55,879 nt of DNA from an uncultured Slackia sp. (GTDB lineage: Bacteria > Actinomycetota > Coriobacteriia > Coriobacteriales > Eggerthellaceae): contig NZ_CAUHPG010000014.1 in assembly GCF_959608125.1 (NCBI RefSeq), positions 1-55,879 on the forward strand, read 5' to 3'. The notes beneath the pieces were generated by a model, which was given only the letters and a program-made list of their open reading frames with translations, had not been told where the DNA came from and did no database searches. This document shows, in pieces, positions 34,004-42,464 of this stretch. A program made the translations under genes and the position numbers. Within the stretch, counting starts at the first letter, position 1, and every line of letters begins with the position of its first letter.

Positions 34004-34381
34004 ATGATGTTTTTCGAACGAATCGGCGGACGCTTTGTCGAGAAGGAGAAAGGCCGCGTGGTGATGGTCACCCCCGTTGTCGAAGAGATGCTGCAGCCCC
34101 AAGGAATCCTTCATGGCGGTATGAGCGCCTATTTGGCCGAAAGCGTTGCGAGCGAGGCGGCCAATCTCGCACTCGAAGGTGCGGCCGACTACATCGTCGG
34201 CCTCGATTTGACGAGCACGCATCTTCTTCCCGTTGCTTTGGGCGACACCATTCGCAGCGTTGCGACGTCCGTTCGCCAGGGCGGTCGCATTCAGGTATGG
34301 AAAATCGAACAGTACCGCGAAAGCGACGGCGAGCTTTTCAACGTCTCTCAGCTCACGACGTATGCCAAGCGCGCGAAATAG
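34004..34381 (+). CDS. Hotdog-fold thioesterase (PaaI/MenI-like)
   Basis: The 125-residue protein matches the PaaI/DHNA-CoA thioesterase type: QGILHGGMSAYLAESVASEAAN (near residue 33-54) holds the HGG motif and catalytic Glu, and GLDLTSTHLLPVALGDTIRS follows near 66. It could release DHNA from DHNA-CoA in menaquinone synthesis, fitting the MenA-like gene later in the window, or remove aryl-CoA esters linked to the PaaK genes. AAGGAAGGAAG precedes ATG 34004. Confidence 0.8.
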   Translation: MMFFERIGGRFVEKEKGRVVMVTPVVEEMLQPQGILHGGMSAYLAESVASEAANLALEGAADYIVGLDLTSTHLLPVALGDTIRSVATSVRQGGRIQVWKIEQYRESDGELFNVSQLTTYAKRAK

Positions 34382-34493
34382 GCGCATTCGACGGCCGGCG
34401 GCATGGGACGTCCCCATTCACCGATAAGCATCGACCCCAAACGTGATCGAATCGGTGGCACTTCGAATACATTTGCTCCACTTTGATAGAGTA

Positions 34494-34526
34494 CGAAGCG
34501 GCGAGGTTCTCTCGCCGCTTTTCGTT
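34494..34526 (+). terminator. Terminator-like hairpin in the leader of the ech operon
   Basis: AAGCGGCGAG (34496-34505) pairs perfectly with CTCGCCGCTT (34511-34520), loop GTTCT, followed by TTCGTTGT. It ends 30 bases before the first ech start codon. It could end the thioesterase transcript or attenuate ech. Confidence 0.65.
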
Positions 34527-34555
34527 GTATCGACCGTGCGAAGGAGGAGGAACCG

Positions 34556-37417
34556 ATGGAGTTGATCGTTTCCCTCGTGGGCGTGCCCTGTCTCGCAGCG
34601 CTGCTGATGTTGGTGGTGCGCTGTGACAAGGCTCGAAACGTATTGGCCGTGGCGTTTGCCGCGGTGATCGGCTTGCTGTCAGTCGTGTTCGCGGTTCGCT
34701 ATCTCGGTGAGAGCCCTGCGTATTTCGCGCTTCCCGAGTCGTCTGCCGGCGTTTTGGGAATCGTCAATTTCTTGATCGAGATGGCCGTCGGTGTCTTCAT
34801 TCTCGCCTACGCGATCCGTTACAAACGCATGCTGGCGCTCGGATTGGCTCTGGTGCAGCTTGTGATGGCGATTTGGCTGGAAGTGTCTGTCCTGGCCGGC
34901 CATGAGTTCTCCACCCAGATGCGCGTCGACGAGCTCACCGTTATCATGGCGCTCATCATCGGTATCGTCGGCTCAGGCATCTGCGTATATGCCCTGGGAT
35001 ACATGAAAGACTTCCAGGAACATCATCCCGAGCAGAAGGACCGCCGTCCTTGGTTTTTCGCCCTCATGTTCGCGTTTCTTGCCGCCATGTTCAACATCGT
35101 ATTCAGCGACAACATGGCCTGGATCTATACCGCATGGGAAGTCACCACGCTGTGTTCGTTCCTGCTCATCGGCTTCACCAAGACCGACGAGGCGATTAAT
35201 AATGCATTCCGTCAGATCGTGATGAACATGCTCGGCGGCATCGCATTCCAAATTGCCATCGCATTCGCCGCCATCAACGGTTTGCCCCTGGTGTTCAGCG
35301 AGTTCCTGATGGCGGGCGCCATGTCGGCCGGCACGGCCGCGGCCGCCTTGTTCGCCGTTCCGGTCGTGCTGCTCGCCTTCGCCGGCATGACCAAGGCCGC
35401 CCAGATGCCGTTCCATACCTGGTTGCTCGGGGCCATGGTCGCCCCCACGCCCACGAGCGCGCTGCTTCATTCCTCCACCATGGTGAAGGCGGGCGTCTTT
35501 TTGCTGATCAAGCTTTCTCCGCTGTTCCTGGTCTTTCCTATCGCGTCGGGTATGGTCGTCCTTGTAGGCGGTCTGACCTTCCTGTTCTGCTCGTTCCTGG
35601 CGATTTCGCAGAGCAACGCCAAGCGCGTTCTCGCATATTCCACGATCGCCAACCTCGGCTTGATCACCGCTTGCGCAGGCGTCGGTACGCCTGAGGCCAT
35701 CTGGGCCGCCATCTTCCTGGTCATCTTCCATGCCGTGGCGAAAAGCCTGCTGTTCCTGTGCGTCGGCACCGCCGAGCACCATATCGGCAGCCGCAACATC
35801 GAGGACATGGACGAGCTGTTCGAACGCATGCCCCGCCTTGCGCGCTTCATGATGCTCGGCATCATGACCATGTTCATCGCGCCGTTCGGCATGCTGGTTT
35901 CCAAGTGGGCAACGCTTGTGTCGTTCGCTACCACCGGCCAGGTCGTCTTGCTGGTCCTGTTGGCGTTCGGCAGCGCGGCCACCTTCATGTTCTGGGGCAA
36001 GTGGCTCGGCAAGCTCGCCGGCATCGCCGCCCATCGCGAAAACGAAGAGCTTTCGGTCAACAAGACCGAATGGGGAGCTATTTTGCTGATGGCTGTCCTG
36101 GTCGTGGCCTGCTGCGTCGGCATGCCGTTCATTTCCTCCGCATTCGTCGAGCCTTATCTGACCGGCGTCTACGGTATGGCGCCGCTTGCCATCGGCTTTG
36201 ATAATATGGCGATTATGGCCATCATCGTCGCCTTTATCGTCGTGGTGCTTTTCGGCACGCTCGGAAAGGCGAAGAAAAAGATTGTGCCCGTCTATATGGC
36301 AGGCATCACCGTCGACTCTTCGAAACGCGTCTTCAAGGGCGCTCTCGGCGGCGAGCGCGAAGCCACCTCTCGCAATTGGTATCTCGAAGGCATCTTCGGC
36401 GAGAGGCGCCTCGACAAGCCCGCAACCGTGATTACGGCCGCCGTGCTCGTCGTATGCATCGTCGCGAGCATTTTCGTAGGCGGCGCGGTCGGCTCCGTTT
36501 CGTTGCCCTTGTACCTGCAGACCGCCTTGCTGAATGAAAGCGTGTTCTCTACGCTGATCGGCATCGTTGCCTTCCTCGTCATCGGCCCTGTTCTCGGATG
36601 CCTGCTGGCAGGTATCGACCGCATCGTCAGCGCCCGCATGCAGGGCCGTGTCGGTCCTCCGCTGCTGCAGCCGTACTATGACGTGCGTAAGCTCATCGCC
36701 AAAGACGACGTAAGCGTCAACACGGTCGAAGGAACCTACATCACCATGGCGCTCATCTTCACGTTGATCGCCGGCGGCGTGTTCTTCGGCGGCGGCAATT
36801 TCTTGATGTGCGTCTTTCTGGTGACGCTGTCGGCCCTGTTCTTCATCCTGGCTGCGTATTCGTCGCGTTCGCCCTATGCGGAAATCGGCGCCGACCGCGA
36901 AATCCTGCAGGTCATGTCTTACGAGCCCATGATTTTGTTCGTAGCGGTGGGCATGCTGCTCACTATGGGCACCTTCGATGTGGCAGGCGTGTTCTACGGC
37001 GGGGCTCCGATGATCGTCGCCGCCTGGCCGATTTTCATCGGACTGCTTTTCGTGCTGACCATCAAGCTGCGTAAGTCGCCGTTCGACCTGTCCTATTCGC
37101 ACCATGCCCACCAGGAGCTCGTCAAAGGCGTGACCACGGAGATGTCCGGTCGTACGCTCGCCAAAGTGGAAGTGATGCACTGGTGCGAGAACGTGCTGTT
37201 CATGGCCTGGGTGGCGATGTTCTTCGTCTGGTCCAACCCGGCGTCCATTGCGCTCGCCATCGTCGTGGCGGCAGCCGTCTACTTCCTCGAAATCTGGATC
37301 GACAACAATTTCGCGCGCGTGAAGTGGCAGGCCTGTCTGAAATGGGCTTGGATCGTCTCGCTCGTCGCGGGCCTCGTCAACATCCTCGGTCTCGTGCTGT
37401 ACATCATTTTCGCGTAG
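34556..37417 (+). CDS. Fused EchA-EchB membrane subunit of an Ech-type hydrogenase
   Basis: The 953-residue protein joins two normally separate subunits. Residues 1-640 are NuoL/Mrp-type antiporter-like (EchA), with the proton-path signature AGMTKAAQMPFHTWLLGAMVAPTPTSALLHSSTMVKAG near 278-316. A soluble link (about 575-635) leads to residues 655-953, NuoH-like (EchB), with ARMQGRVGPPLLQPYYD near 692 and SYEPMILFVAVGM near 790. Together they would couple ferredoxin oxidation at the hydrogenase arm to ion transport. The frame is open throughout, so this is a true fusion. GAAGGAGGAGG precedes ATG 34556. First gene of ech. Confidence 0.85.
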   Translation: MELIVSLVGVPCLAALLMLVVRCDKARNVLAVAFAAVIGLLSVVFAVRYLGESPAYFALPESSAGVLGIVNFLIEMAVGVFILAYAIRYKRMLALGLALVQLVMAIWLEVSVLAGHEFSTQMRVDELTVIMALIIGIVGSGICVYALGYMKDFQEHHPEQKDRRPWFFALMFAFLAAMFNIVFSDNMAWIYTAWEVTTLCSFLLIGFTKTDEAINNAFRQIVMNMLGGIAFQIAIAFAAINGLPLVFSEFLMAGAMSAGTAAAALFAVPVVLLAFAGMTKAAQMPFHTWLLGAMVAPTPTSALLHSSTMVKAGVFLLIKLSPLFLVFPIASGMVVLVGGLTFLFCSFLAISQSNAKRVLAYSTIANLGLITACAGVGTPEAIWAAIFLVIFHAVAKSLLFLCVGTAEHHIGSRNIEDMDELFERMPRLARFMMLGIMTMFIAPFGMLVSKWATLVSFATTGQVVLLVLLAFGSAATFMFWGKWLGKLAGIAAHRENEELSVNKTEWGAILLMAVLVVACCVGMPFISSAFVEPYLTGVYGMAPLAIGFDNMAIMAIIVAFIVVVLFGTLGKAKKKIVPVYMAGITVDSSKRVFKGALGGEREATSRNWYLEGIFGERRLDKPATVITAAVLVVCIVASIFVGGAVGSVSLPLYLQTALLNESVFSTLIGIVAFLVIGPVLGCLLAGIDRIVSARMQGRVGPPLLQPYYDVRKLIAKDDVSVNTVEGTYITMALIFTLIAGGVFFGGGNFLMCVFLVTLSALFFILAAYSSRSPYAEIGADREILQVMSYEPMILFVAVGMLLTMGTFDVAGVFYGGAPMIVAAWPIFIGLLFVLTIKLRKSPFDLSYSHHAHQELVKGVTTEMSGRTLAKVEVMHWCENVLFMAWVAMFFVWSNPASIALAIVVAAAVYFLEIWIDNNFARVKWQACLKWAWIVSLVAGLVNILGLVLYIIFA

Positions 37418-37426
37418 GAGCCAATC

Positions 37427-37873
37427 ATGAGCAGTGTTTCCAAATCGCCCTGGGTCATCCATTACGATGGCAGCAGCTGTAACGGCTGCGACATCGAGGT
37501 GCTTGCCGCATTGACGCCTCTCTACGACGTCGAACGATTCGGCATCATCAATACGGGCAATCCCAAACACGCCGACATCTTCCTCGTTACCGGTTCGGTG
37601 AACGAACAGAACATCGGCGTGGTCAAAGAGATCTACGATCAGATGGTCGAGCCGAAAGTCGTCGTGGCATGCGGAATCTGCGCATGTTCGGCGGGCATCT
37701 TCCACGACTGCTATAACATCATCGGCGGCGTGGACAAAGCCATTCCGGTCGACGTCTACGTTCCTGGATGTGCGGTGCGCCCCGAAGCGATCATCGATGG
37801 CGTCGTTCAGGGTCTTGCCATTCTTGAGGAGAAATCGAAGGCGCTTGCGGCCTCGAAGAAGAAAGGGGAGTAG
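37427..37873 (+). CDS. EchC, small [4Fe-4S] subunit
   Basis: The 148-residue NuoB-like protein carries the proximal cluster cysteines CNGC (Cys18, Cys21), one of the ACGIC group (82-87) and VPGC (Cys115). It passes electrons between the ferredoxin-like subunit and the NiFe site. It starts nine bases after the fused membrane subunit and is of usual length. Confidence 0.9.
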   Translation: MSSVSKSPWVIHYDGSSCNGCDIEVLAALTPLYDVERFGIINTGNPKHADIFLVTGSVNEQNIGVVKEIYDQMVEPKVVVACGICACSAGIFHDCYNIIGGVDKAIPVDVYVPGCAVRPEAIIDGVVQGLAILEEKSKALAASKKKGE

Positions 37874-37877
37874 GACA

Positions 37878-38540
37878 ATGGCGTTGCATACCACGTTCGA
37901 AACCATCCAGACGGCCGATCTGCTCGCGCTCGCGGAAAAGAAGCGCAACGACGGCTACCGCTTCGTCCAGATGCTTTGCGTCAACACGGAGCAGGGCATC
38001 GACGCCCTTTATGCTTTCATGAAGGGCGACCGCCTGGAAAACTACACTATCCGCGGCATCGATACGGCAACGGAAAGCGTTCCGTCGGTCACGGGCTTCT
38101 ATCTGGCAGCATTTCCGTTCGAAAACGAGGCGCATGACCTATTCGGCTTGAGCATCACCGACATCGCCATCGACTTCGCGGGCAACTTCTATAAAGTGGC
38201 CATGGACAAGCCGATGACCGTCATCTCGCCGGCGCAAAAAGCCGCTCGCGAGAAGGCTGCCAAAATCGCGGCGGCGAAGGCCGCCAAGGCCGCGGGCAAA
38301 GACAAGCCCGCCGACGACCTCGAAGCCAAGCTGGCGGGCATGGACCCCGAGAAGGCGGCTAAGGTACGCGCAGCCATGGAGGCGAAAGCCGCCAAGGAGA
38401 AGGCGGCAGCCGAAAGCGCGAAGCGCGATGAACTCGAGCAGAAGCTCGCGGGCATGGATCCGGAAAAGGCTGCCAAAGTGCGTGCGGCCATGGAAGCGAA
38501 GGCGGCGCGCATCGCCGCCGAGAAGAAAGGCGGCGAATAG
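37878..38540 (+). CDS. EchD, NuoC-like subunit with a repeated Ala/Lys/Glu-rich tail
   Basis: Residues 1-105 are NuoC/EchD-like, ending in the conserved AFPFENEAHDLFGLSI. The remaining 110 residues are a charged Ala-, Lys- and Glu-rich helical tail, very unlike known EchD. Within it the 20-residue segment LAGMDPEKAAKVRAAMEAKA occurs twice, exactly (coded at 38331-38390 and 38445-38504). The DNA of the copies differs by synonymous changes at 13 of the 20 codons. ATG 37878 follows echC by four bases with GGGGAG upstream. Confidence 0.85.
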   Translation: MALHTTFETIQTADLLALAEKKRNDGYRFVQMLCVNTEQGIDALYAFMKGDRLENYTIRGIDTATESVPSVTGFYLAAFPFENEAHDLFGLSITDIAIDFAGNFYKVAMDKPMTVISPAQKAAREKAAKIAAAKAAKAAGKDKPADDLEAKLAGMDPEKAAKVRAAMEAKAAKEKAAAESAKRDELEQKLAGMDPEKAAKVRAAMEAKAARIAAEKKGGE

Positions 38541-38541
38541 C

Positions 38542-39630
38542 ATGGGCAAAGCGACGGTCATTCCCTTCGGCCCGCAGCACCCGGTGCTGCCCGAGCCGCT
38601 TCATCTCGACCTGGTGGTGGAAGACGAACGCGTCATCGAGGCCATCCCTCAGATCGGCTTCATCCACCGCGGTCTCGAAAAACTCGTGGAAACGCGTGAC
38701 ATCCATCAGTTCATCTACGTTGCCGAACGAATCTGCGGCATCTGTAGTTTCGGCCATTCCCTCGGCTATGCCGAGACGGTCGAAGACCTCATGAGAGTCG
38801 AGGTGCCCAAGCGCGCCGAATACATCCGCGTGATCTTGCACGAGCTCTCGCGTATGCATTCTCACCTTTTGTGGATGGGCCTTGCGGCCGACGCGTTCGG
38901 CTTCGAGAGCTTGTTCATGCACTGCTGGCGGCTGCGTGAGCGCGTCCTCGACATCTTCGAAGCCACGACGGGAGGCCGCGTCATCCTGTCCGCCGTCTGC
39001 ATCGGCGGCGTGAACCGCGACATCGACGACGTCATGATGAAGGCGATCATCGACAAGCTCGACAGCATCGAATCCGAATACAAGGAAATCACGGACACCT
39101 TCCTGAAAGACTCTTCCGTGAAAAGCAGGCTTTGCGGCGTCGGCTATCTGTCCAAGGAGGAGGCCGAAGCGTTGTGCATGGTCGGTCCGTTCGCCCGCGC
39201 TTCCAACGTCGCCTACGATGCTCGCATGCTCGGCCGTGGCGGCTATGGCGACCTCGAGGGCTTCGAGCCCATCCTCTCCGACGAAGGCGATTGCTACGCT
39301 CGCTGCAAGGTACGTGCTCTCGAGGTGAACCAATCGATCGCCATCATCAAGGAATTGGCCGCCAAGATGCCCCATGACGGCATCGGCGAGAAAAGCAAGC
39401 TGACGCCTCCTGCGGGCTCGCAGGCCGCAAGCGTGCTCGAGCAGCCGCGCGGCGAGTGCTATTACTACGCGCGAGGTAACGGCACCAAGAACCTCGATCG
39501 CATGCGTATGCGCACGCCCACCAGTCAAAATCTCGCCGGCATGGTGAAGGCGCTCGAGGGATGCGACCTGGCCGACGTGCCCATGGTCATCCTGACTATC
39601 GATCCGTGTATCAGCTGCTCTGAAAGGTAG
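38542..39630 (+). CDS. EchE, [NiFe] catalytic large subunit
   Basis: The 362-residue NuoD-like protein has both NiFe ligand motifs: RICGICSFGHS (Cys65, Cys68) and the C-terminal DPCISCSER (Cys356, Cys359). All four nickel-binding cysteines are present, so it is a true hydrogenase and not a complex I NuoD. The protein ends three residues after the last ligand, so no C-terminal peptide needs removal, as known for Ech. It starts one base after the echD stop. Maturation (Hyp) genes are not in this window. Confidence 0.92.
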   Translation: MGKATVIPFGPQHPVLPEPLHLDLVVEDERVIEAIPQIGFIHRGLEKLVETRDIHQFIYVAERICGICSFGHSLGYAETVEDLMRVEVPKRAEYIRVILHELSRMHSHLLWMGLAADAFGFESLFMHCWRLRERVLDIFEATTGGRVILSAVCIGGVNRDIDDVMMKAIIDKLDSIESEYKEITDTFLKDSSVKSRLCGVGYLSKEEAEALCMVGPFARASNVAYDARMLGRGGYGDLEGFEPILSDEGDCYARCKVRALEVNQSIAIIKELAAKMPHDGIGEKSKLTPPAGSQAASVLEQPRGECYYYARGNGTKNLDRMRMRTPTSQNLAGMVKALEGCDLADVPMVILTIDPCISCSER

Positions 39631-39636
39631 GACGCG

Positions 39637-40083
39637 ATGGGAAACTTCAAACTGGGGAAGATGACCCTGCGTTCGCTGTTCAAGAAGCCGGAGACCATTA
39701 TGTATCCGGCGCAGAAGCGTTATCAGCCCGAAGGTCTTAAGGGTCAGATTCTCAACGACATCGATACGTGCATCCTGTGCGGCATCTGCGAGAAGCGCTG
39801 CCCGACCGATGCCATCAAGGTGGTTAAGAAAGAAGAATTCTGGCAGATCGACCGTTTCAGGTGCGTTCAGTGCGGGACTTGCGTGCGCGAATGTCCGAAG
39901 GACTCGCTGACGATGGATCCGAACTACCCCGCGCCTGCTCCGCAAAAGAGCGCTGAGACGCTTCACAAGCCCGAGCCCTCCGAGGAAGAGAAGGCTGCAG
40001 CCGCTGCGAAAGAAGCCGAAAAGGCGGCGCGAGTCAAGGCGGCGCTCGCCGCAAAGGCCGCTCGCGAAGCGGCGGGCGAGTAA
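39637..40083 (+). CDS. EchF, 2[4Fe-4S] ferredoxin-like subunit with charged tail
   Basis: The 148-residue NuoI-like protein has two cluster motifs, CILCGICEKRCP (near residue 47) and CVQCGTCVRECP (near 76), and would accept electrons from soluble ferredoxin. Its last 40 residues (EEEKAAAAAKEAEKAARVKAAL and on) are Ala/Lys/Glu-rich like the EchD tail, an addition not needed for cluster binding. It is the last gene of ech and precedes a strong terminator. Confidence 0.9.
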   Translation: MGNFKLGKMTLRSLFKKPETIMYPAQKRYQPEGLKGQILNDIDTCILCGICEKRCPTDAIKVVKKEEFWQIDRFRCVQCGTCVRECPKDSLTMDPNYPAPAPQKSAETLHKPEPSEEEKAAAAAKEAEKAARVKAALAAKAAREAAGE

Positions 40084-40112
40084 GGGGGTCGACCAATCCG
40101 CCCCGAAGGCCG

Positions 40113-40157
40113 CGAAGGCCGATGCGCGCATTCGTCGCATCGGCCTTCGTTCATTTT
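40113..40157 (+). terminator. Terminator of the ech operon
   Basis: CGAAGGCCGATGCG (40113-40126) pairs perfectly with CGCATCGGCCTTCG (40136-40149), followed by TTCATTTT. It lies 30 bases past the echF stop. Confidence 0.85.
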
Positions 40158-40352
40158 CGGGCACGGTGCAGCCGCTTGCAGACCTGCCCGTGCCCATTTC
40201 GTGTAGCGTTTCTCAACTTTTCTCAACGAGTCCGTGACGGTATCGCGAATATGGCCGACGGCGCCGTCGTATCCACGAAAACCCTGATACAATCGACAGC
40301 CGTTTGCCGCGAAGCGGCGGGCGTTGTTCGATTCGTTTTGAAAGAGATTTCC

Positions 40353-40979
40353 ATGGGGCAGCAGGAACAGGTCACCAATAGAATATTCACGCTTGCGAAT
40401 GTGATTTCGTTCATCCGGCTGTGCATGGTACCTGCATATCTCGTATTCCTTTTCGAGGGGCACGACATCTTTGCCACGTTCCTGTTCGCGTTGGCGGCCT
40501 CGACCGATTTCGTCGACGGTCAGCTCGCGCGCCGCACCCATACCGTCTCGCGTCTCGGCCAGCTTCTCGATCCTGCGGTCGACCGCATCCTCATGATCGC
40601 AGGCGTGGTGGGTCTTTTGCTCGTCGGACGTTTGCCGCTATGGATTATCGTGGTCGTAATCGTCCGCGATTTGTTCCTCCTGGTCGGCGGGGCGTTCTTG
40701 CTGCGTTACAAAAAACGCATCGCCGTCGTGTTTCCCGGAAAAGTGGCCACCACGCTTCTGTTCGTCGGCTTCGCCGGCTTACTTCTGAACCGGCCTTTGA
40801 TCCCCGGCTTGGGCATGTGCGACCTGGCATGGCTCCCTGGATTCAACGGAGAGCCTGTTTCCTGGGGAATTTGGTTCGTCTATGCCGGTCTCGCCATGGC
40901 ACTTGCCACTACAGGCGTCTACATCCATCGCGGCTTGCGAGCGTTGCAGGAGGTACGAACCGAACGCGACGCAAGCTGA
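40353..40979 (+). CDS. CDP-alcohol phosphatidyltransferase (PgsA-like)
   Basis: The 208-residue membrane protein has the complete catalytic motif DG-x2-AR-x8-G-x3-D-x3-D in DFVDGQLARRTHTVSRLGQLLDPAVDR (near residue 47) and about five helices. This motif transfers a phosphatidyl group from CDP-diacylglycerol to an alcohol; similarity in size and motif favours phosphatidylglycerophosphate synthase. The ribosome-binding site before ATG 40353 (AAAGAGA) is modest. The 200 bases before it contain only the ech terminator and leader. Confidence 0.82.
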   Translation: MGQQEQVTNRIFTLANVISFIRLCMVPAYLVFLFEGHDIFATFLFALAASTDFVDGQLARRTHTVSRLGQLLDPAVDRILMIAGVVGLLLVGRLPLWIIVVVIVRDLFLLVGGAFLLRYKKRIAVVFPGKVATTLLFVGFAGLLLNRPLIPGLGMCDLAWLPGFNGEPVSWGIWFVYAGLAMALATTGVYIHRGLRALQEVRTERDAS

Positions 40980-40992
40980 TTTCTCCCGTTTA

Positions 40993-41019
40993 TGAGCTTT
41001 ATTGCAAAAAATAAGCTCA
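40993..41019. promoter_or_regulatory. Inverted repeat upstream of the paaK/ior cluster
   Basis: TGAGCTT (40993-40999) and AAGCTCA (41013-41019) form a dyad with an AT-rich centre, in the gap between pgsA-like and paaK. No U tract follows, so an operator is likelier than a terminator. Confidence 0.4.
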
Positions 41020-41073
41020 ATTCACGCGGTTTTAACTTCACGAATGCACTTTACTAGACTAGAGTATGAAAGC

Positions 41074-41095
41074 GGAAGGCGACAAGTCGTCTTCC
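41074..41095 (+). promoter_or_regulatory. Leader hairpin of the first paaK gene
   Basis: GGAAGGCGAC (41074-41083) pairs with GTCGTCTTCC (41086-41095) with one G.U. It ends 27 bases before ATG 41123 and may affect message stability or translation. Confidence 0.35.
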
Positions 41096-41122
41096 GTGAT
41101 CGTGAAGAGAAAGGAATCGCCG

Positions 41123-42427
41123 ATGTATTACCAGGAGGAAATCGAATGCATGCCTCGCGCCGAGCTCGAAAAGCTGCAGCTCGAGCGCTTGCGATGGGCC
41201 GTCGTCCATGCGTACGAAAACGTCCCCCTTTATAAAGAGCGATTCGATGCTGCAGACCTCGACCCCTACAGCATCGAATCGCTTGACGATATCGTGCGAT
41301 TTCCGTTCATGGTCAAGCAGGACATGCGCGACGCCTATCCGTTCGGCCTGTTCGCGGTCGATCGCAAGCAGGTCAAACGCCTTCATGCATCTTCTGGCAC
41401 CACGGGTCAAGCGACCGTCGTAGGCTACACCGAGAACGACTTGAAGAATTGGGGCGATTGCTTCGCCCGCGGAATTGCGATGGTCGGCGGCGACGCTGAT
41501 TCGACAATGCAGGTATCATACGGATACGGCCTGTTCACAGGCGGCCTGGGTGCACATATGGGCGGAGAGACCGCAGGGTGCACGGTTGTTCCCACTTCAA
41601 CCGGCAACACCAAGCGCCAAATCCAGGTCATGAAGGACTTCGGGGTCGATATCCTGTGCGCAACCCCTTCGTACGCTCTGCTCATCGCCGATACGGCCAT
41701 CGAAATGGGCTATGACCCTGCGAAGGACTTCAATCTTTCGGGTGCGATCCTCGGCGCAGAGCCCGCTTCCGAACATGTGCGAGATGAGATTCGTCGCAAA
41801 CTGGGCGTCCAGTACTGCGACGTCTACGGCCTTTCCGAAATCATGGGTCCGGGCGTCGCCATGGAATGCTCCGAGGGGTGCGGCCTGCATATAGCCGAAG
41901 ACCAGTTCCTTGTCGAAATCGTCGACCCCGACACGCTCGAACCCGTGCCCGACGGACAGCTCGGCGAATTGGTCATTACCACGCTGACGCGCGAGTGCAG
42001 TCCCTTGATCCGCTATCGCACGCGAGACTTGACCCGTATCATTTCCGAACCCTGTGCTTGCGGTCGCACGCATCGTAAGATCGATCGCATCCTGGGCCGC
42101 ACCGACGATATGATGATCATCCGCGGCGTCAACGTATTTCCGTCTCAAATCGAGCAGGTCATCACGTCGTTCCCCGAAGTGGTTCCGCACTATCAGATCG
42201 TGCTCACCACCAAGGGCAAGCTCGATCACGTGGAATTGCGCGTCGAGACGGCGCCCGATTTCCCGTTCGACGAGATTCGCGCCCTTGAAGACCTGCGTCG
42301 CCGTCTCGCGAGCGAGCTCAAGAGCAACCTGCAGATCGCGGTGGACATCAAAATCGTCGAGCCCAAGACGATCGAGCGGAGCGAAGGCAAGGCTAAGCGC
42401 GTCTTCGATCTGCGTAATAAAGACTAG
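41123..42427 (+). CDS. Phenylacetate-CoA ligase family enzyme (PaaK-type), copy 1
   Basis: The 434-residue AMP-forming ligase has the phosphate loop LHASSGTTGQATVVGYT (near residue 92), YGLSEIMGPGVAMEC (near 240), the arginine hinge LIRYRTRDLTRI (near 300) and the C-domain RTDDMMIIRGVNVFPSQIE (near 330). It would convert an aryl acetate to its CoA ester with ATP, or run in reverse to conserve energy from aryl-acyl-CoA made by IorAB. AAGGA lies before ATG 41123. A second copy, clearly diverged, is at 47658. Confidence 0.9.
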   Translation: MYYQEEIECMPRAELEKLQLERLRWAVVHAYENVPLYKERFDAADLDPYSIESLDDIVRFPFMVKQDMRDAYPFGLFAVDRKQVKRLHASSGTTGQATVVGYTENDLKNWGDCFARGIAMVGGDADSTMQVSYGYGLFTGGLGAHMGGETAGCTVVPTSTGNTKRQIQVMKDFGVDILCATPSYALLIADTAIEMGYDPAKDFNLSGAILGAEPASEHVRDEIRRKLGVQYCDVYGLSEIMGPGVAMECSEGCGLHIAEDQFLVEIVDPDTLEPVPDGQLGELVITTLTRECSPLIRYRTRDLTRIISEPCACGRTHRKIDRILGRTDDMMIIRGVNVFPSQIEQVITSFPEVVPHYQIVLTTKGKLDHVELRVETAPDFPFDEIRALEDLRRRLASELKSNLQIAVDIKIVEPKTIERSEGKAKRVFDLRNKD

Positions 42428-42464
42428 CTGCTGCGATGTTTTGATACCGGAAGGGAGACTCTAC

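Noticed and set aside
36241..36420. Frameshift joining two separate genes as the cause of the EchA-EchB fusion
   Set aside because: The reading frame is open through the link with normal codon use, no stop or internal ribosome-binding site with start codon was evident, and both parts keep full length.
34973..37948. A 991-residue minus-strand open frame opposite the ech genes
   Set aside because: It is rich in Asp, His, Arg and Gly without domains, as expected for the complement of hydrophobic membrane-protein codons at high GC. The plus strand has unmistakable NuoL, NuoH and NuoB motifs.
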